Assembly (NCBI GenBank): GCA_902623395.1
Contig: CACNTN010000005.1
Location: 45,580 to 109,579 of the forward strand
DNA from: an uncultured Pelagibacteraceae bacterium
GTDB taxonomy: Bacteria; Pseudomonadota; Alphaproteobacteria; Pelagibacterales; Pelagibacteraceae
Direction: 5' to 3'
Length of the DNA stretch: 64,000 bases
The translations under genes were made by a program, and so were the position numbers. The notes under the pieces were generated by a model. The model saw nothing but the letters and a program-made list of their open reading frames with translations. It was not told the DNA's origin and ran no database searches. Shown here in pieces: positions 31,249 to 41,346 of the stretch. The number at the start of each line of letters is the position of its first letter. Position 1 is the first letter of the stretch.

Positions 31249-31677
31249 ATGCTTCCGAAAAAAGTAAAAAAAAGAGCATCACTCTTAGCAATAACATTAC
31301 TGGTATCAGTAACAGGAATTTTCTTTATACTTCAATCATTAAACAAAAATATTTTATATTTTAAATCTCCTACAGATATAAAAAATAATCAAAATATTAA
31401 TTATGATAAAAAAATTAGAGTAGGAGGAATGGTTAAAAAAAATTCATTAATAATTAAAGAGGAAGAAATAAAGTTTATAATCACTGATTTTAATAACGAG
31501 TTGAATATTAGCTTTAGCGGTACAGTTCCAAACTTATTTTCAGAAGAAAAAGGTGTTGTTGCAGAAGGAAAATTACAAGATAAGACTTTTTTTGTAGCCG
31601 ATAGAATTTTAGCAAAACATGATGAAAATTATATGCCTCCAGAATTGAAAGATATAATGAAAAAAAATGCTAAGTAA
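31249..31677 (+). CDS. ccmE: Cytochrome c maturation protein CcmE
   Basis: LQSLNKNILYFKSPTDI, RVGGMVKKNSL, GVVAEGKLQDKTFFVADRILAKHDENYMPPE (heme-binding His). Confidence 0.96.
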   Translation: MLPKKVKKRASLLAITLLVSVTGIFFILQSLNKNILYFKSPTDIKNNQNINYDKKIRVGGMVKKNSLIIKEEEIKFIITDFNNELNISFSGTVPNLFSEEKGVVAEGKLQDKTFFVADRILAKHDENYMPPELKDIMKKNAK

Positions 31678-33547
31678 TCTAGGAAATATATTATTATTTT
31701 TAAATGTAATCTTAAGTTTAAGTATTATTTATAGTGCTAACAAAAATCTAAAAATATCCGGAGAAGTAGACAAGAATATTTTTCAATTAAGTTTAATCCA
31801 GAGCACCTCAATAATCATTTGCTTTTTTGTTTTGATAGCTGCTTTTATTATCTCAGATTTTTCTCTAATTACCGTTTATCAAAACTCGCATTCCTTGAAG
31901 CCTTTATTTTATAAGATCGCAGGAACGTGGGGAAATCATGAAGGAAGCTTATTGCTTTGGGCCATCATTCTCTCAATATTTTCTTTTTTATTTTTAGTTT
32001 ATAACAAAAATCACCCAAAAAAATTTAGACTTTTAACTTTAATAATTCAAAATATTTTAATACTTGGTTTTCTTTTTTTTATTCTTTTCAATTCAAATCC
32101 TTTTAGTAAAATTTCTCCAATTCCATCAGAGGGTTTAGGTTTAAATCCAATATTACAAGATCCTGCTTTAGCTATTCATCCCCCATTACTTTATGTAGGT
32201 TTTGTTGGTGCATCTATTTATTTTTCAGCAGCAATCGCATCACTAATTACTAATTATTCAGAAAAATCATTTTCTCTTTCTATAAAAAATTGGGTTTTAA
32301 TATCTTGGTGTTTTCAAACACTTGGAATTCTTGTTGGTTCTATATGGGCTTACTATGAATTGGGATGGGGAGGTTTTTGGTTTTGGGATCCAGTAGAAAA
32401 TGCTTCTTTGTTACCTTGGTTTGCCATGACAGCTTTATTCCATTCATTAATTGTTTTCGAAAAAAGAAACCTATTTTATTTTTGGGTAATAATACTCTGT
32501 TTAATTACTTTTACTTTAAGTGTTACAGGAACCTTTTTAGTAAGATCTGGGATTTTAAATTCTGTTCATACATTCGCCAGCGATCCAACTAGAGGGATTT
32601 ATATATTAATATTTTTAAGTTTGATGATATTTGGATCTATTTTTCTCCTTTTTCAAAAATATAAAAAAGGAAATTATGATTTAAATCGGAACAGTAAAGA
32701 AACATTCATTTTAGTTAATAACTGGTTTATGATGTTTTACTTAATTACTGTTTTGCTGGGAACTATCTACCCAATTTTTACTGATGCTTTAACAGATAAT
32801 AAAATTTCTGTAGGTCCACCTTTTTACAATGCAATTATATTTCCGGTGGTAGTTGTATTTCTCTTATTTATGGCTTTAGGCCCCAAAGCAAAATGGATAA
32901 AAAACAAATTTGAAAACATTCGAATTTATTTTCTTATACTAACTGGCGCGATTGGTTTTAATTTAGCAATAATATTTTTCTTTAAGAGCTATTCCCTATT
33001 ATCTAATTTTATTATTATCAGCGCTCTGTTTTTGATCATTTCCTCTTTAATGGATATAGCCAAAGCTCTTAAAAAAAATAAATTAGATTTTGCTAGAATT
33101 ATTTCACATACATCATTTGGTTTTTTAGTTTTATTTATTGGTTTGAATGACATTTTCTCTTTGGAAAAAGATTATAATATTAAATTAGGGGAAACAAAAA
33201 AATTTGAGAATTACTCTATTCAGCTACAGAATTTAGATTTAAAAAATTATAAAAATTATCAAGCAGTCATTGGAAAATTAGAAATAAAAAATATTAATTC
33301 AAATCAAACTAATATTTTAAATCCAGAAATAAGAATTTACGATAAGCCTAAAACCTTAACATATGAAGCAGCTATTAAATCTAGTTTGATTAAAGATTAT
33401 TATTTAACTATGAGCAATATTGATAGATCGGATTATTACAACATTAAGTTTCAAAAAAAACCATTAATGGCTTGGATTTGGATATCAGTAATTATGATTG
33501 TTGTTGGTGGCTCTATAAGACTGTTTAGTAATGAAAAAAATAATTAA
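31667..33547 (+). CDS. ccmF: Heme lyase CcmF/NrfE family
   Basis: KIAGTWGNHEGSLLLW, DPALAIHPPLLYVGFVG, WAYYELGWGGFWFWDPVENASLLPW. Confidence 0.97.
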   Translation: MLSNLGNILLFLNVILSLSIIYSANKNLKISGEVDKNIFQLSLIQSTSIIICFFVLIAAFIISDFSLITVYQNSHSLKPLFYKIAGTWGNHEGSLLLWAIILSIFSFLFLVYNKNHPKKFRLLTLIIQNILILGFLFFILFNSNPFSKISPIPSEGLGLNPILQDPALAIHPPLLYVGFVGASIYFSAAIASLITNYSEKSFSLSIKNWVLISWCFQTLGILVGSIWAYYELGWGGFWFWDPVENASLLPWFAMTALFHSLIVFEKRNLFYFWVIILCLITFTLSVTGTFLVRSGILNSVHTFASDPTRGIYILIFLSLMIFGSIFLLFQKYKKGNYDLNRNSKETFILVNNWFMMFYLITVLLGTIYPIFTDALTDNKISVGPPFYNAIIFPVVVVFLLFMALGPKAKWIKNKFENIRIYFLILTGAIGFNLAIIFFFKSYSLLSNFIIISALFLIISSLMDIAKALKKNKLDFARIISHTSFGFLVLFIGLNDIFSLEKDYNIKLGETKKFENYSIQLQNLDLKNYKNYQAVIGKLEIKNINSNQTNILNPEIRIYDKPKTLTYEAAIKSSLIKDYYLTMSNIDRSDYYNIKFQKKPLMAWIWISVIMIVVGGSIRLFSNEKNN

Positions 33548-34046
33548 AATAATAATTTTATTCATTTTTTTATTTGTTATAGGCGTATTTTATATAAGTC
33601 TAACAAGAGACACAAATTATAATACTTCTAGTTTAATAAATAAGGAGGTGCCTGAATTTAAAATTATTTCTTTTGATAATTTAAATTTTTATACAAGAGA
33701 TGACATTAAAAAAAATAATTATACTCTAATAAATTTTTGGGCGTCCTGGTGTGCACCCTGTAAAATTGAACATCCATTATTAATGAGATTATCTCAATCA
33801 AAAAATTTATTTATTATAGGTATAAATTTTAAAGATAAAACTATTCAAGCTGAAACATTTTTAAATGAGTTAGGCAATCCCTATAATGTGTTAGCAAAAG
33901 ATGTTAACGGTAAGCAATCCGTGAGATTTGGTGTTTTTGGAATACCAGAAAGTATATTGATTAATAATGATCTCATGATAATAAAAAAATTTGTAGGACC
34001 ACTATCTAATGAAGATTATAATACAATTATAAATATAATAAAATGA
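33531..34046 (+). CDS. ccmG: Thiol:disulfide interchange protein DsbE/CcmG
   Basis: LINFWASWCAPCKIEHP, FGVFGIPESILI. Confidence 0.94.
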   Translation: MKKIIKIIILFIFLFVIGVFYISLTRDTNYNTSSLINKEVPEFKIISFDNLNFYTRDDIKKNNYTLINFWASWCAPCKIEHPLLMRLSQSKNLFIIGINFKDKTIQAETFLNELGNPYNVLAKDVNGKQSVRFGVFGIPESILINNDLMIIKKFVGPLSNEDYNTIINIIK

Positions 34047-34408
34047 TTATGAAATTAAATTTTTTTTTATTTTTTTTTATTTTTTTTTCAAAGTTTGCTT
34101 TTTCAGCGGAAAAAACAATTGATCCAAACTTAATTCATAAAAATTTGCGCTGCCTAGTTTGCCAAGGACAATCTATCTCAGATTCAAATTCTGATTTTGC
34201 TCAGACGGTTAAGCTAGTTGTAAAAGATTTAATAGACGAGGGAAAAACAGAGGAAGAAATTTATGAATTTATGTCAGATAAATATGGTGAATGGATAGTA
34301 TTTAAACCACAATTAAATATTCAAAATTCGTTATTGTGGATTTTGCCTTATATTGTCTTAATTTTTGGAGGTTTCTTAATTTTTACCTTCTTTAAAAAAA
34401 GACAATAA
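34043..34408 (+). CDS. ccmH: Cytochrome c-type biogenesis protein CcmH
   Basis: KNLRCLVCQGQSISDSNSDFAQTVKLVVKDLIDEGKTEEEIYEFMSDKYGEWI. Confidence 0.95.
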   Translation: MIMKLNFFLFFFIFFSKFAFSAEKTIDPNLIHKNLRCLVCQGQSISDSNSDFAQTVKLVVKDLIDEGKTEEEIYEFMSDKYGEWIVFKPQLNIQNSLLWILPYIVLIFGGFLIFTFFKKRQ

Positions 34409-34457
34409 AATTTTAATGGAACCTGTACATACTTAAAATTTAGTTGTATTTTTTACT

Positions 34458-34961
34458 ATGAAATTAAAACAGCTTATTATTTTACTTTTTACTTTGATGG
34501 CTTTTAATCCTGTCAACGCTGACCAAAGTGATAAGGATATTTCATTTTATACAGGCACTTTTGATGTTATAGATAAAGAAGGTGATGATAAAACTACTTT
34601 GTTTGGAATTGAACATAAAAACCCAAATCTATTTAGAGATACGTTTTTAGGTAAGTTTAAACCTATCACAGGTGGCTTTATGACTGGCAATAACTCAGTC
34701 TATCTCTACTCAGGTATTGAGGGACAATATGGATTAGGCCCCTTAAAAATATTACCTAGTTTTACTCCAGGATACTATGAGAAGGGTAGCGGGAAGGATT
34801 TAGGAAGCGTTTTAGAGTTTAAAAGTGAAATTAAATTTGGATTAGATATTTTTGAAAATTCAAAATTAAGTTATAGCTATAGCCATATATCAAATAATGA
34901 TTGGGGTTCTTCAAACCCTGGAACAGATAATCAACAAATAACTTTTTCGAAAAACTTTTAA
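34458..34961 (+). CDS. PagL-like lipid A 3-O-deacylase (acyloxyacyl hydrolase family)
   Basis: Signal peptide, beta-barrel pattern ending in F, SYSYSHISNNDWGSSNPGTDN (catalytic His-Ser region). Confidence 0.75.
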   Translation: MKLKQLIILLFTLMAFNPVNADQSDKDISFYTGTFDVIDKEGDDKTTLFGIEHKNPNLFRDTFLGKFKPITGGFMTGNNSVYLYSGIEGQYGLGPLKILPSFTPGYYEKGSGKDLGSVLEFKSEIKFGLDIFENSKLSYSYSHISNNDWGSSNPGTDNQQITFSKNF

Positions 34962-34966
34962 TTATA

Positions 34967-36115
34967 ATGAGCCTACAAGATTGTTATAATTTTGATGATT
35001 TTAGAAGATTAGCAAAAAAAAATTTACCAGCACCTATATTTCATTATATCGATGGTGGTTCAGACGATGAAACCACTTTGAAAAGAAATACAGAATCATT
35101 CTTAAAATGTGATTTAGTTCCAAATATTTTGGCAAGTGTTGGTGAGCCTGATTTATCAACGAAAGTTTTTGGTCAAAAAATCGATATGCCTTTATTTTTA
35201 GCCCCAACAGCGATGCAACGATTATATCATCACGATGGAGATAAAGCATCAGCAAGAGCAGCAGAAAAATTTGGCACGTTTTACAGCATGTCGACTATGG
35301 CAACTTCTTCCATTGAAGAGATTGCTAATGTAGCAAGTGGCCCAAAAATGTTTCAACTTTATATTCACAAAGATCAAGGTTTGACTGATAATTTAATTGA
35401 TAGATGTAAAACAGCAGGATTTAAATCTTTGTGTTTAACTGTAGATACAGTTGTGGCAGGTAATAGAGAAAGAGACCATAGATGGGGTTTTACTACCCCA
35501 CCAAAATTTACTTTTAAAAGTATTATGAGTTTTGCAATGCATCCTAAATGGGCATTTAATTATTTGACACATAAAAAATTTGAGTTAGCAAATGTTTCTC
35601 ATTGGACGAAAAAAGGATCTAGTATCGCCAAAGGTGTGATGGAATATATTAATGAACAGTATGATCCTGCGATGAGTTGGAAGGATGCTGAGTATGTTGT
35701 AAAAAAATGGGGAGGACCATTTGCATTAAAAGGTGTTATGTCGGTCGAAGATGCTAAAAAAGCTATCGATATCGGAGCTTCCGCAATTATATTATCTAAT
35801 CATGGAGGGAGACAACTTGACGGATCAAGGTCACCTTTCGATCAACTACCGGTGATTAAGGAAGCTGTAGGAGACAAGCTGGAGATTATTTTAGACGGAG
35901 GGATAAGAAGAGGCACTCATATTTTAAAAGCTTTATCATTGGGTGCAACTGCTTGTAGTTTTGGAAAAGGCTTTTTATTTGCTTTAGGTGCCGGCGGTCA
36001 AGCTGGAGTTGAACAAATTTTAAAAAGAATGAGAGAAGAAATACGAAGAGATATGATTTTATTAGGCTGTAAAAGTGTAAAAGAGCTTAATAGTTCAAAA
36101 ATTGCATATAGGTGA
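34967..36115 (+). CDS. FMN-dependent alpha-hydroxy acid dehydrogenase (LldD/glycolate oxidase-like)
   Basis: FHYIDGGSDDETTL, QLYIHKD, ILSNHGGRQLDGS, ILDGGIRRGTHILKAL. Confidence 0.93.
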   Translation: MSLQDCYNFDDFRRLAKKNLPAPIFHYIDGGSDDETTLKRNTESFLKCDLVPNILASVGEPDLSTKVFGQKIDMPLFLAPTAMQRLYHHDGDKASARAAEKFGTFYSMSTMATSSIEEIANVASGPKMFQLYIHKDQGLTDNLIDRCKTAGFKSLCLTVDTVVAGNRERDHRWGFTTPPKFTFKSIMSFAMHPKWAFNYLTHKKFELANVSHWTKKGSSIAKGVMEYINEQYDPAMSWKDAEYVVKKWGGPFALKGVMSVEDAKKAIDIGASAIILSNHGGRQLDGSRSPFDQLPVIKEAVGDKLEIILDGGIRRGTHILKALSLGATACSFGKGFLFALGAGGQAGVEQILKRMREEIRRDMILLGCKSVKELNSSKIAYR

Positions 36116-36164
36116 TGCAATTTAGGCGTTTGAAATTTTAAAAAAATTTTAATAAAATTTTATT

Positions 36165-37328
36165 ATGAAATTAGCAAAAAATTTAGAACGATTAGGAACC
36201 GAAACAGCTTTTAGTGTTTTAGCGGAGGCTAAAAAACTTGAGGCTCAAGGAAAAGAAATGATCCATTTAGGTTTGGGTCAACCTGACTTTAAAACACCCC
36301 AGCATATTATGGATGCAGCAAAAAAAGCAATCGATGATGGACACCATGGATATGTTTTAGCGAACGGTATTACAGAATGCAGACAGGCCGTTTCTAGAAA
36401 AATAAAAAGTTTATACAAAAAAGATGTGGATCCGGAAAGAATTATGATTATGCCGGGAGGGAAACCCACAATGTACTATGCAATTCAAATGATCGGAGAA
36501 CCTGGTGCAGAAATTGTTCATCCAACACCTGGATTTCCAATTTACGAGTCGATGATAAATTATACTGGAGCTAAAGCTGTTCCCTATGATTTAACAAAAG
36601 AAAAAGATTTAAAGTTTGATCCAGAAAAAATTTTATCTTCAATTACTGATAAAACAAGATTAGTAATTATAATTAATCCAAATAACCCAACAGGTAGTTT
36701 TGTGGAAAAGTCCGCAATAGATTTTCTTGCTGAAGGGTTAAAGAAACATCCTCATGTTTATATATTAAGCGATGAAATTTATAGTAGACAAATTTTTGAT
36801 GGAAAAGAAATGCCTACATTTTTTAATTATCCTGATCTTCAAGAAAGATTAATTGTCTTAGATGGGTGGAGCAAAGCTTATTCTATGACAGGTTGGAGAA
36901 TGGGTTGGAGTGTGTGGCCAGAAAAATTAATTACGCATGTCACAAAATTAGCAATTAACAGTTTTTCTTGTGTAAATGCGCCTTCACAATTTGCTGGCAT
37001 TGCAGCACTAGACGGACCTGATGACTCAATACATCACATGATGGAAAAATTTGATCAAAGAAGAAAATTAATTCACAAAGGACTAAACGATTTACCGGGA
37101 GTTACTTGTAGTATGCCTGGAGGAGCTTTTTATGCTTTTCCAAATGTAAGCGGAACAGGAATGAGCGGATCTGAATTTTCAAAAAAATGTATGCATGAGG
37201 CTGGTGTGGCAATTGTTCCTGGAACAGCTTTTGGTAAGACATCTGTTGATTTTGTACGTTTTAGCTTTGCAGCCTCTCAGGATAATATACAAAAAGCACT
37301 AGATAAAATATCAAAAATGCTTAAGTAA
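36165..37328 (+). CDS. Class I/II PLP-dependent aminotransferase (aspartate aminotransferase-like)
   Basis: IHLGLGQPDFKTPQHI, INPNNPTGS, LSDEIYSRQIFDG, DGWSKAYSMTGWRMGWSVWP. Confidence 0.92.
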   Translation: MKLAKNLERLGTETAFSVLAEAKKLEAQGKEMIHLGLGQPDFKTPQHIMDAAKKAIDDGHHGYVLANGITECRQAVSRKIKSLYKKDVDPERIMIMPGGKPTMYYAIQMIGEPGAEIVHPTPGFPIYESMINYTGAKAVPYDLTKEKDLKFDPEKILSSITDKTRLVIIINPNNPTGSFVEKSAIDFLAEGLKKHPHVYILSDEIYSRQIFDGKEMPTFFNYPDLQERLIVLDGWSKAYSMTGWRMGWSVWPEKLITHVTKLAINSFSCVNAPSQFAGIAALDGPDDSIHHMMEKFDQRRKLIHKGLNDLPGVTCSMPGGAFYAFPNVSGTGMSGSEFSKKCMHEAGVAIVPGTAFGKTSVDFVRFSFAASQDNIQKALDKISKMLK

Positions 37329-37336
37329 GGTAACTT

Positions 37337-38833
37337 ATGAGTAGTTTACAAATGCCAAAAGTCGACAGTTCAATTTTATCAAAAAAAAATAAAATTGTTT
37401 CTGATATAGGAAGAATAATTAATCCAAAAAATGTTCTTTCACACCCTGATGAATTAAGACCTTTTGAAACTGATGGCTTAACAGCTTACAGACAAATGCC
37501 TTTAGTTGTAGTTATGCCTGAGACTGTAGAGGAAGTTAGTAATGTATTAAAATATTGTAATGATAATAAAGTTAAAGTAGTTCCAAGAGGAGCTGGAACT
37601 GGTTTATCGGGTGGATCGTTGCCTTTAGAAGATTGTGTGCTAATGGCGATGGGAAAATTTAATAAAATTCTTGAAATAGATTATGAAAATAGATGTGTTG
37701 TAACACAACCTTGTGTAACAAATTTGGCAATCACTCATGCTGTTCAAGATAAAGGATTTTACTATGCTCCAGATCCTTCAAGTCAAATTGCATGTTCTAT
37801 AGGTGGAAATGTAGCTGAAAATTCCGGAGGCGTGCACTCATTAAAATACGGAGCTACAACAAATAATCTTTTGGGTATCGAAGTTGTGCTCATGGATGGA
37901 ACAATTACTAAATTTGGCGGTAAGGCAATGGACTCAGAAGGTTATGACTTTTTAGGTTTAATGACTGGATCAGAGGGTTTACTAGGAGTTATAACAGAAG
38001 TAACAGTAAAAATTCTTAAGTCACCAGAAATCGTGAAGGCTGCTCTAATCGGTTTTCCTACTATTGAAGATGCAGGAAATTGTGTAGCAGAGATAATAGC
38101 AGAGGGATGTATACCTGCAGGGATGGAAATTATGGACAAAGCCCTAACAAAAGCGACAAATGATTATTCGAAGGCAGGATATCCAACAGATGCAGAGGCA
38201 ATGATGATTGTTGAGTTTGATGGAACTGAGCATGAAGTAGAGGCTTACATTGAAAAAGCAAAACAAATAGCTGAAAAAAATAATTCATCTAGTTTAAAGG
38301 TAAGTAAATCTAATGAAGAGAGATTAAAATTTTGGGCAGGTAGAAAAGCAGCTTTTCCTGCATGTGGAGTTTTAGCTCCAGATTATATGTGCATGGACGG
38401 TTCAATACCGAGAGGTAAACTTGCTGAAGTTCTTAGAGAAATCACGAGACTATCAAAAAAATATGATTTACCAGTTGCAAACGCTTTTCATGCAGGAGAT
38501 GGAAATCTTCATCCATTAATTATGTTTGATGCAAATGATAAAGAGTCTTTGAAAAAATGTGAAGAATTTGGAGCTGATATATTAAAATATTGTGTGAAGG
38601 TAGGTGGAGCTCTTACAGGTGAGCATGGCGTAGGAATAGAGAAAAGAGAATTAATGTGTGAGGCTTTTAACGATAAAGACATTCAGCAGCAACTCACCAT
38701 TAAAGTTGCTTTAGATCCAAATTCATTATTAAATCCAGGCAAAGTTTATCCAATACTTAGAAAATGTGCTGAGGAAGGGAGAGTTCACGTCCATGGAGGA
38801 AAAACAAAATTTCCAGACATCCCTAGATTTTAG
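37337..38833 (+). CDS. glcD: Glycolate oxidase subunit GlcD (FAD-linked oxidase)
   Basis: VVPRGAGTGLSGGSLPLEDCVLMAM, DPSSQIACSIGGNVAENSGGVHSLKYG, NAFHAGDGNLHPLI, GEHGVGIEKR. Confidence 0.95.
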   Translation: MSSLQMPKVDSSILSKKNKIVSDIGRIINPKNVLSHPDELRPFETDGLTAYRQMPLVVVMPETVEEVSNVLKYCNDNKVKVVPRGAGTGLSGGSLPLEDCVLMAMGKFNKILEIDYENRCVVTQPCVTNLAITHAVQDKGFYYAPDPSSQIACSIGGNVAENSGGVHSLKYGATTNNLLGIEVVLMDGTITKFGGKAMDSEGYDFLGLMTGSEGLLGVITEVTVKILKSPEIVKAALIGFPTIEDAGNCVAEIIAEGCIPAGMEIMDKALTKATNDYSKAGYPTDAEAMMIVEFDGTEHEVEAYIEKAKQIAEKNNSSSLKVSKSNEERLKFWAGRKAAFPACGVLAPDYMCMDGSIPRGKLAEVLREITRLSKKYDLPVANAFHAGDGNLHPLIMFDANDKESLKKCEEFGADILKYCVKVGGALTGEHGVGIEKRELMCEAFNDKDIQQQLTIKVALDPNSLLNPGKVYPILRKCAEEGRVHVHGGKTKFPDIPRF

Positions 38834-40046
38834 CCAAAATGTTTTTAAACCATCTACTAGAGAAGAAATTGTAGAGATCGTAAAAAATTGTTACAAAAAA
38901 AGTATTCCTTTAGAAATAAGCGGTTTACAATCAAAAAATAAAATTGGTAGAAATTTTCAAGCTGAGAAAACTTTAGATCTTTCAAACTACAAAGGAATAA
39001 TAGAATACAAACCTGAAGAACTTTATATTAAAGTTAAGGCGGGTACTCCTATAAGTGAAATTGAAGAAGCACTTAAAAAAAATAACCAACAATTAGCGTT
39101 TGAGCCTAATGACTTTGGTTATTTATTTTCAGGTGAAAGCAACAGTGGTTCGATTGGGGGAGTGGTTGCTTGTAACTTTGCTGGATCAAGAAGATTTAAA
39201 GTTGGAAGCGTTAGAGATCACCTTCTTGGTTTTCAAGGAGTTAATGGAAAAGGTGAAACGATAAAATCAGGTGGAACAGTTGTAAAAAACGTAACCGGCT
39301 ACGACTTGTGTAAGATATTATCTGGATCCTTTGGAACACTTACAGTTTTAACAGAAATATCAATTAAAGTTTTACCAAAACCAGAGATTAGTAAAACACT
39401 AATTATAAAAAATCCTCATCTTAAAAAAGCACTTGATTATTTAGGACAATCTTTATCATCATCAACCGATCCCTCTGGAGGCGTTTTTTATCCGGATTAT
39501 TTTGGAAAAAATTTCATTTTAAATGATCTTACACATGATGGAGGCTTGACTGGTATAAGAATAGAAGGTCCTATGAACTCAGTTGACCAGAGGGTTAATA
39601 GACTTTCAAAAGAATTAGCTCTTATTGATAAAGAGTTTTCAGTTTTAGATAGCGTCCAAACAGAAATTTTTTGGAATAAAACAAAAAACTTAGAAGTTTT
39701 TAAAAATTCAAAAAGTAATTTAATAAGAATAGTTGTACCTATAAGTGAAACGTTACAAGTTATTCAAAAGCTTAAAAAAGATGATTTAAATTATTTTATT
39801 GACTGGGGCGGAAGTCTTATTTGGATGGCGTTTGACCACTTAAATTCTAAAATCCTTTCAGAAATAAAGGAAATAACCAAGAGTCACCAAGGATACTATA
39901 CATTAATTAAAATAGAGGATGATTTTAAAGCCTCTGCCGACATTTTTACAATAGATCCAATTAAGTATAAAATCAGTGAAAAAATAAAAAAAAGTTTTGA
40001 CCCAAAAAGAATTTTTAACCCGGGTAAAATGTATACAGGAATTTAA
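38793..40046 (+). CDS. glcE: Glycolate oxidase FAD-binding subunit GlcE
   Basis: FAD-binding N-terminus; GGVVACNFAGSRRFKVGSVRDHLLGFQGVNGKGE; between glcD and glcF; overlaps glcD 3' end (track ORF starts at 38766). Confidence 0.92.
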   Translation: MEEKQNFQTSLDFSQNVFKPSTREEIVEIVKNCYKKSIPLEISGLQSKNKIGRNFQAEKTLDLSNYKGIIEYKPEELYIKVKAGTPISEIEEALKKNNQQLAFEPNDFGYLFSGESNSGSIGGVVACNFAGSRRFKVGSVRDHLLGFQGVNGKGETIKSGGTVVKNVTGYDLCKILSGSFGTLTVLTEISIKVLPKPEISKTLIIKNPHLKKALDYLGQSLSSSTDPSGGVFYPDYFGKNFILNDLTHDGGLTGIRIEGPMNSVDQRVNRLSKELALIDKEFSVLDSVQTEIFWNKTKNLEVFKNSKSNLIRIVVPISETLQVIQKLKKDDLNYFIDWGGSLIWMAFDHLNSKILSEIKEITKSHQGYYTLIKIEDDFKASADIFTIDPIKYKISEKIKKSFDPKRIFNPGKMYTGI

Positions 40047-41345
40047 ATGCAGACATCATTTACAGAAAACCAATTAAAAGACAAAGATAACAAAACCAGT
40101 GAAACAATAATAAGAAAATGTGTTCACTGCGGAATGTGTAATGCAACTTGCCCAACTTACGGAATTAATGGAGAAGAATTAGAAGGTCCAAGAGGAAGAA
40201 TATATCTAATAAAAGATATGTTAGAGAATAAAAAACCTGCTACCAAACAAATTGCAAAACATATTGATAGCTGCTTATCATGTTATTCTTGCATGACGAC
40301 TTGCCCATCAGGCGTAAACTACATGCACCTCATCGATCATGGGAGAAATTATGTTGAAGAAACTTATAAAAGACCTTTCTTTGATAGATTGTTTAGAAAT
40401 ATACTTTCGTTCGTATTACCAAGACCAAAAGTATTTTTATTAATGGCTTTGTCTTCTAAAATTATTAAACCTTTTAGTTTTTTATTTCCAAAATTCCTCA
40501 AAAACGCATTAAGTTTAATGCCAGATAAAATACCTTCCAAGAAATTAAAAGAAAAAAAAGTTTATGAAGTTACGAAAGGTAAAAAAATTTCAAGGGTAGC
40601 ACTATTAACTGGATGTGTTCAAAGAGTAATCTCACCTGAAATAAATGAGTCGACAATTAGACTTTTAAATAGACATAATGTTGAAGTTGTTGTGATGCCC
40701 GATATCTATTGCTGTGGTTCTTTAAATCATCATTTAGGTAAACAAAAATTAGCACACGAGTCTTTTAAAAATAATATAAATAGTTGGTATGATGAATATC
40801 TTAGTAATGGTTTGGATGCGATTATTAGCAATACCTCAGGCTGTGGTACAACTTTAAAAGATTACGGACATATTTTTAAAAATGATAAAGATTTGAAAAA
40901 AAAAGCAAAAAAAATTTCTGAGTTAACAAAGGACATCACCGAGTATCTTGATGAGAATTTAAAGTTAAATATAAATATAAACACTGAGAAAAAATATAAA
41001 ATTGCTTATCATTCAGCATGTTCGATGCAGCACGGACAAAAAGTTCATCAACAACCTAAAGATTTAATTTCAAAAACTGGTAATGAGGTTTTAGAAATAC
41101 CGGAAGGACATTTGTGTTGCGGATCTGCTGGAACATACAATATTCTTCATCAAAAAATGGCAACATCGTTATTAAAAAATAAAGTCAAAAATATTGAAAA
41201 AATTTCTCCTGATTTTATTTCAACTGGTAATATAGGCTGTATGACGCAAATTTCATCTGGAACTAGAATTCCTATTATTCATACAGTTGAATTACTTGAT
41301 TGGTTCACAGGAGGACCGAAACCATATAAATTAAATAATTTCTAA
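40047..41345 (+). CDS. glcF: Glycolate oxidase iron-sulfur subunit GlcF
   Basis: CVHCGMCNATCPTY, CLSCYSCMTTCPSGVNY, two CCG domains. Confidence 0.95.
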   Translation: MQTSFTENQLKDKDNKTSETIIRKCVHCGMCNATCPTYGINGEELEGPRGRIYLIKDMLENKKPATKQIAKHIDSCLSCYSCMTTCPSGVNYMHLIDHGRNYVEETYKRPFFDRLFRNILSFVLPRPKVFLLMALSSKIIKPFSFLFPKFLKNALSLMPDKIPSKKLKEKKVYEVTKGKKISRVALLTGCVQRVISPEINESTIRLLNRHNVEVVVMPDIYCCGSLNHHLGKQKLAHESFKNNINSWYDEYLSNGLDAIISNTSGCGTTLKDYGHIFKNDKDLKKKAKKISELTKDITEYLDENLKLNININTEKKYKIAYHSACSMQHGQKVHQQPKDLISKTGNEVLEIPEGHLCCGSAGTYNILHQKMATSLLKNKVKNIEKISPDFISTGNIGCMTQISSGTRIPIIHTVELLDWFTGGPKPYKLNNF

Positions 41346-41346
41346 A

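Noticed and set aside
36116-36164. Glycine riboswitch upstream of the aminotransferase/glc genes
   Set aside because: Gap is only 49 nt and AT-rich; far too short for a glycine aptamer.
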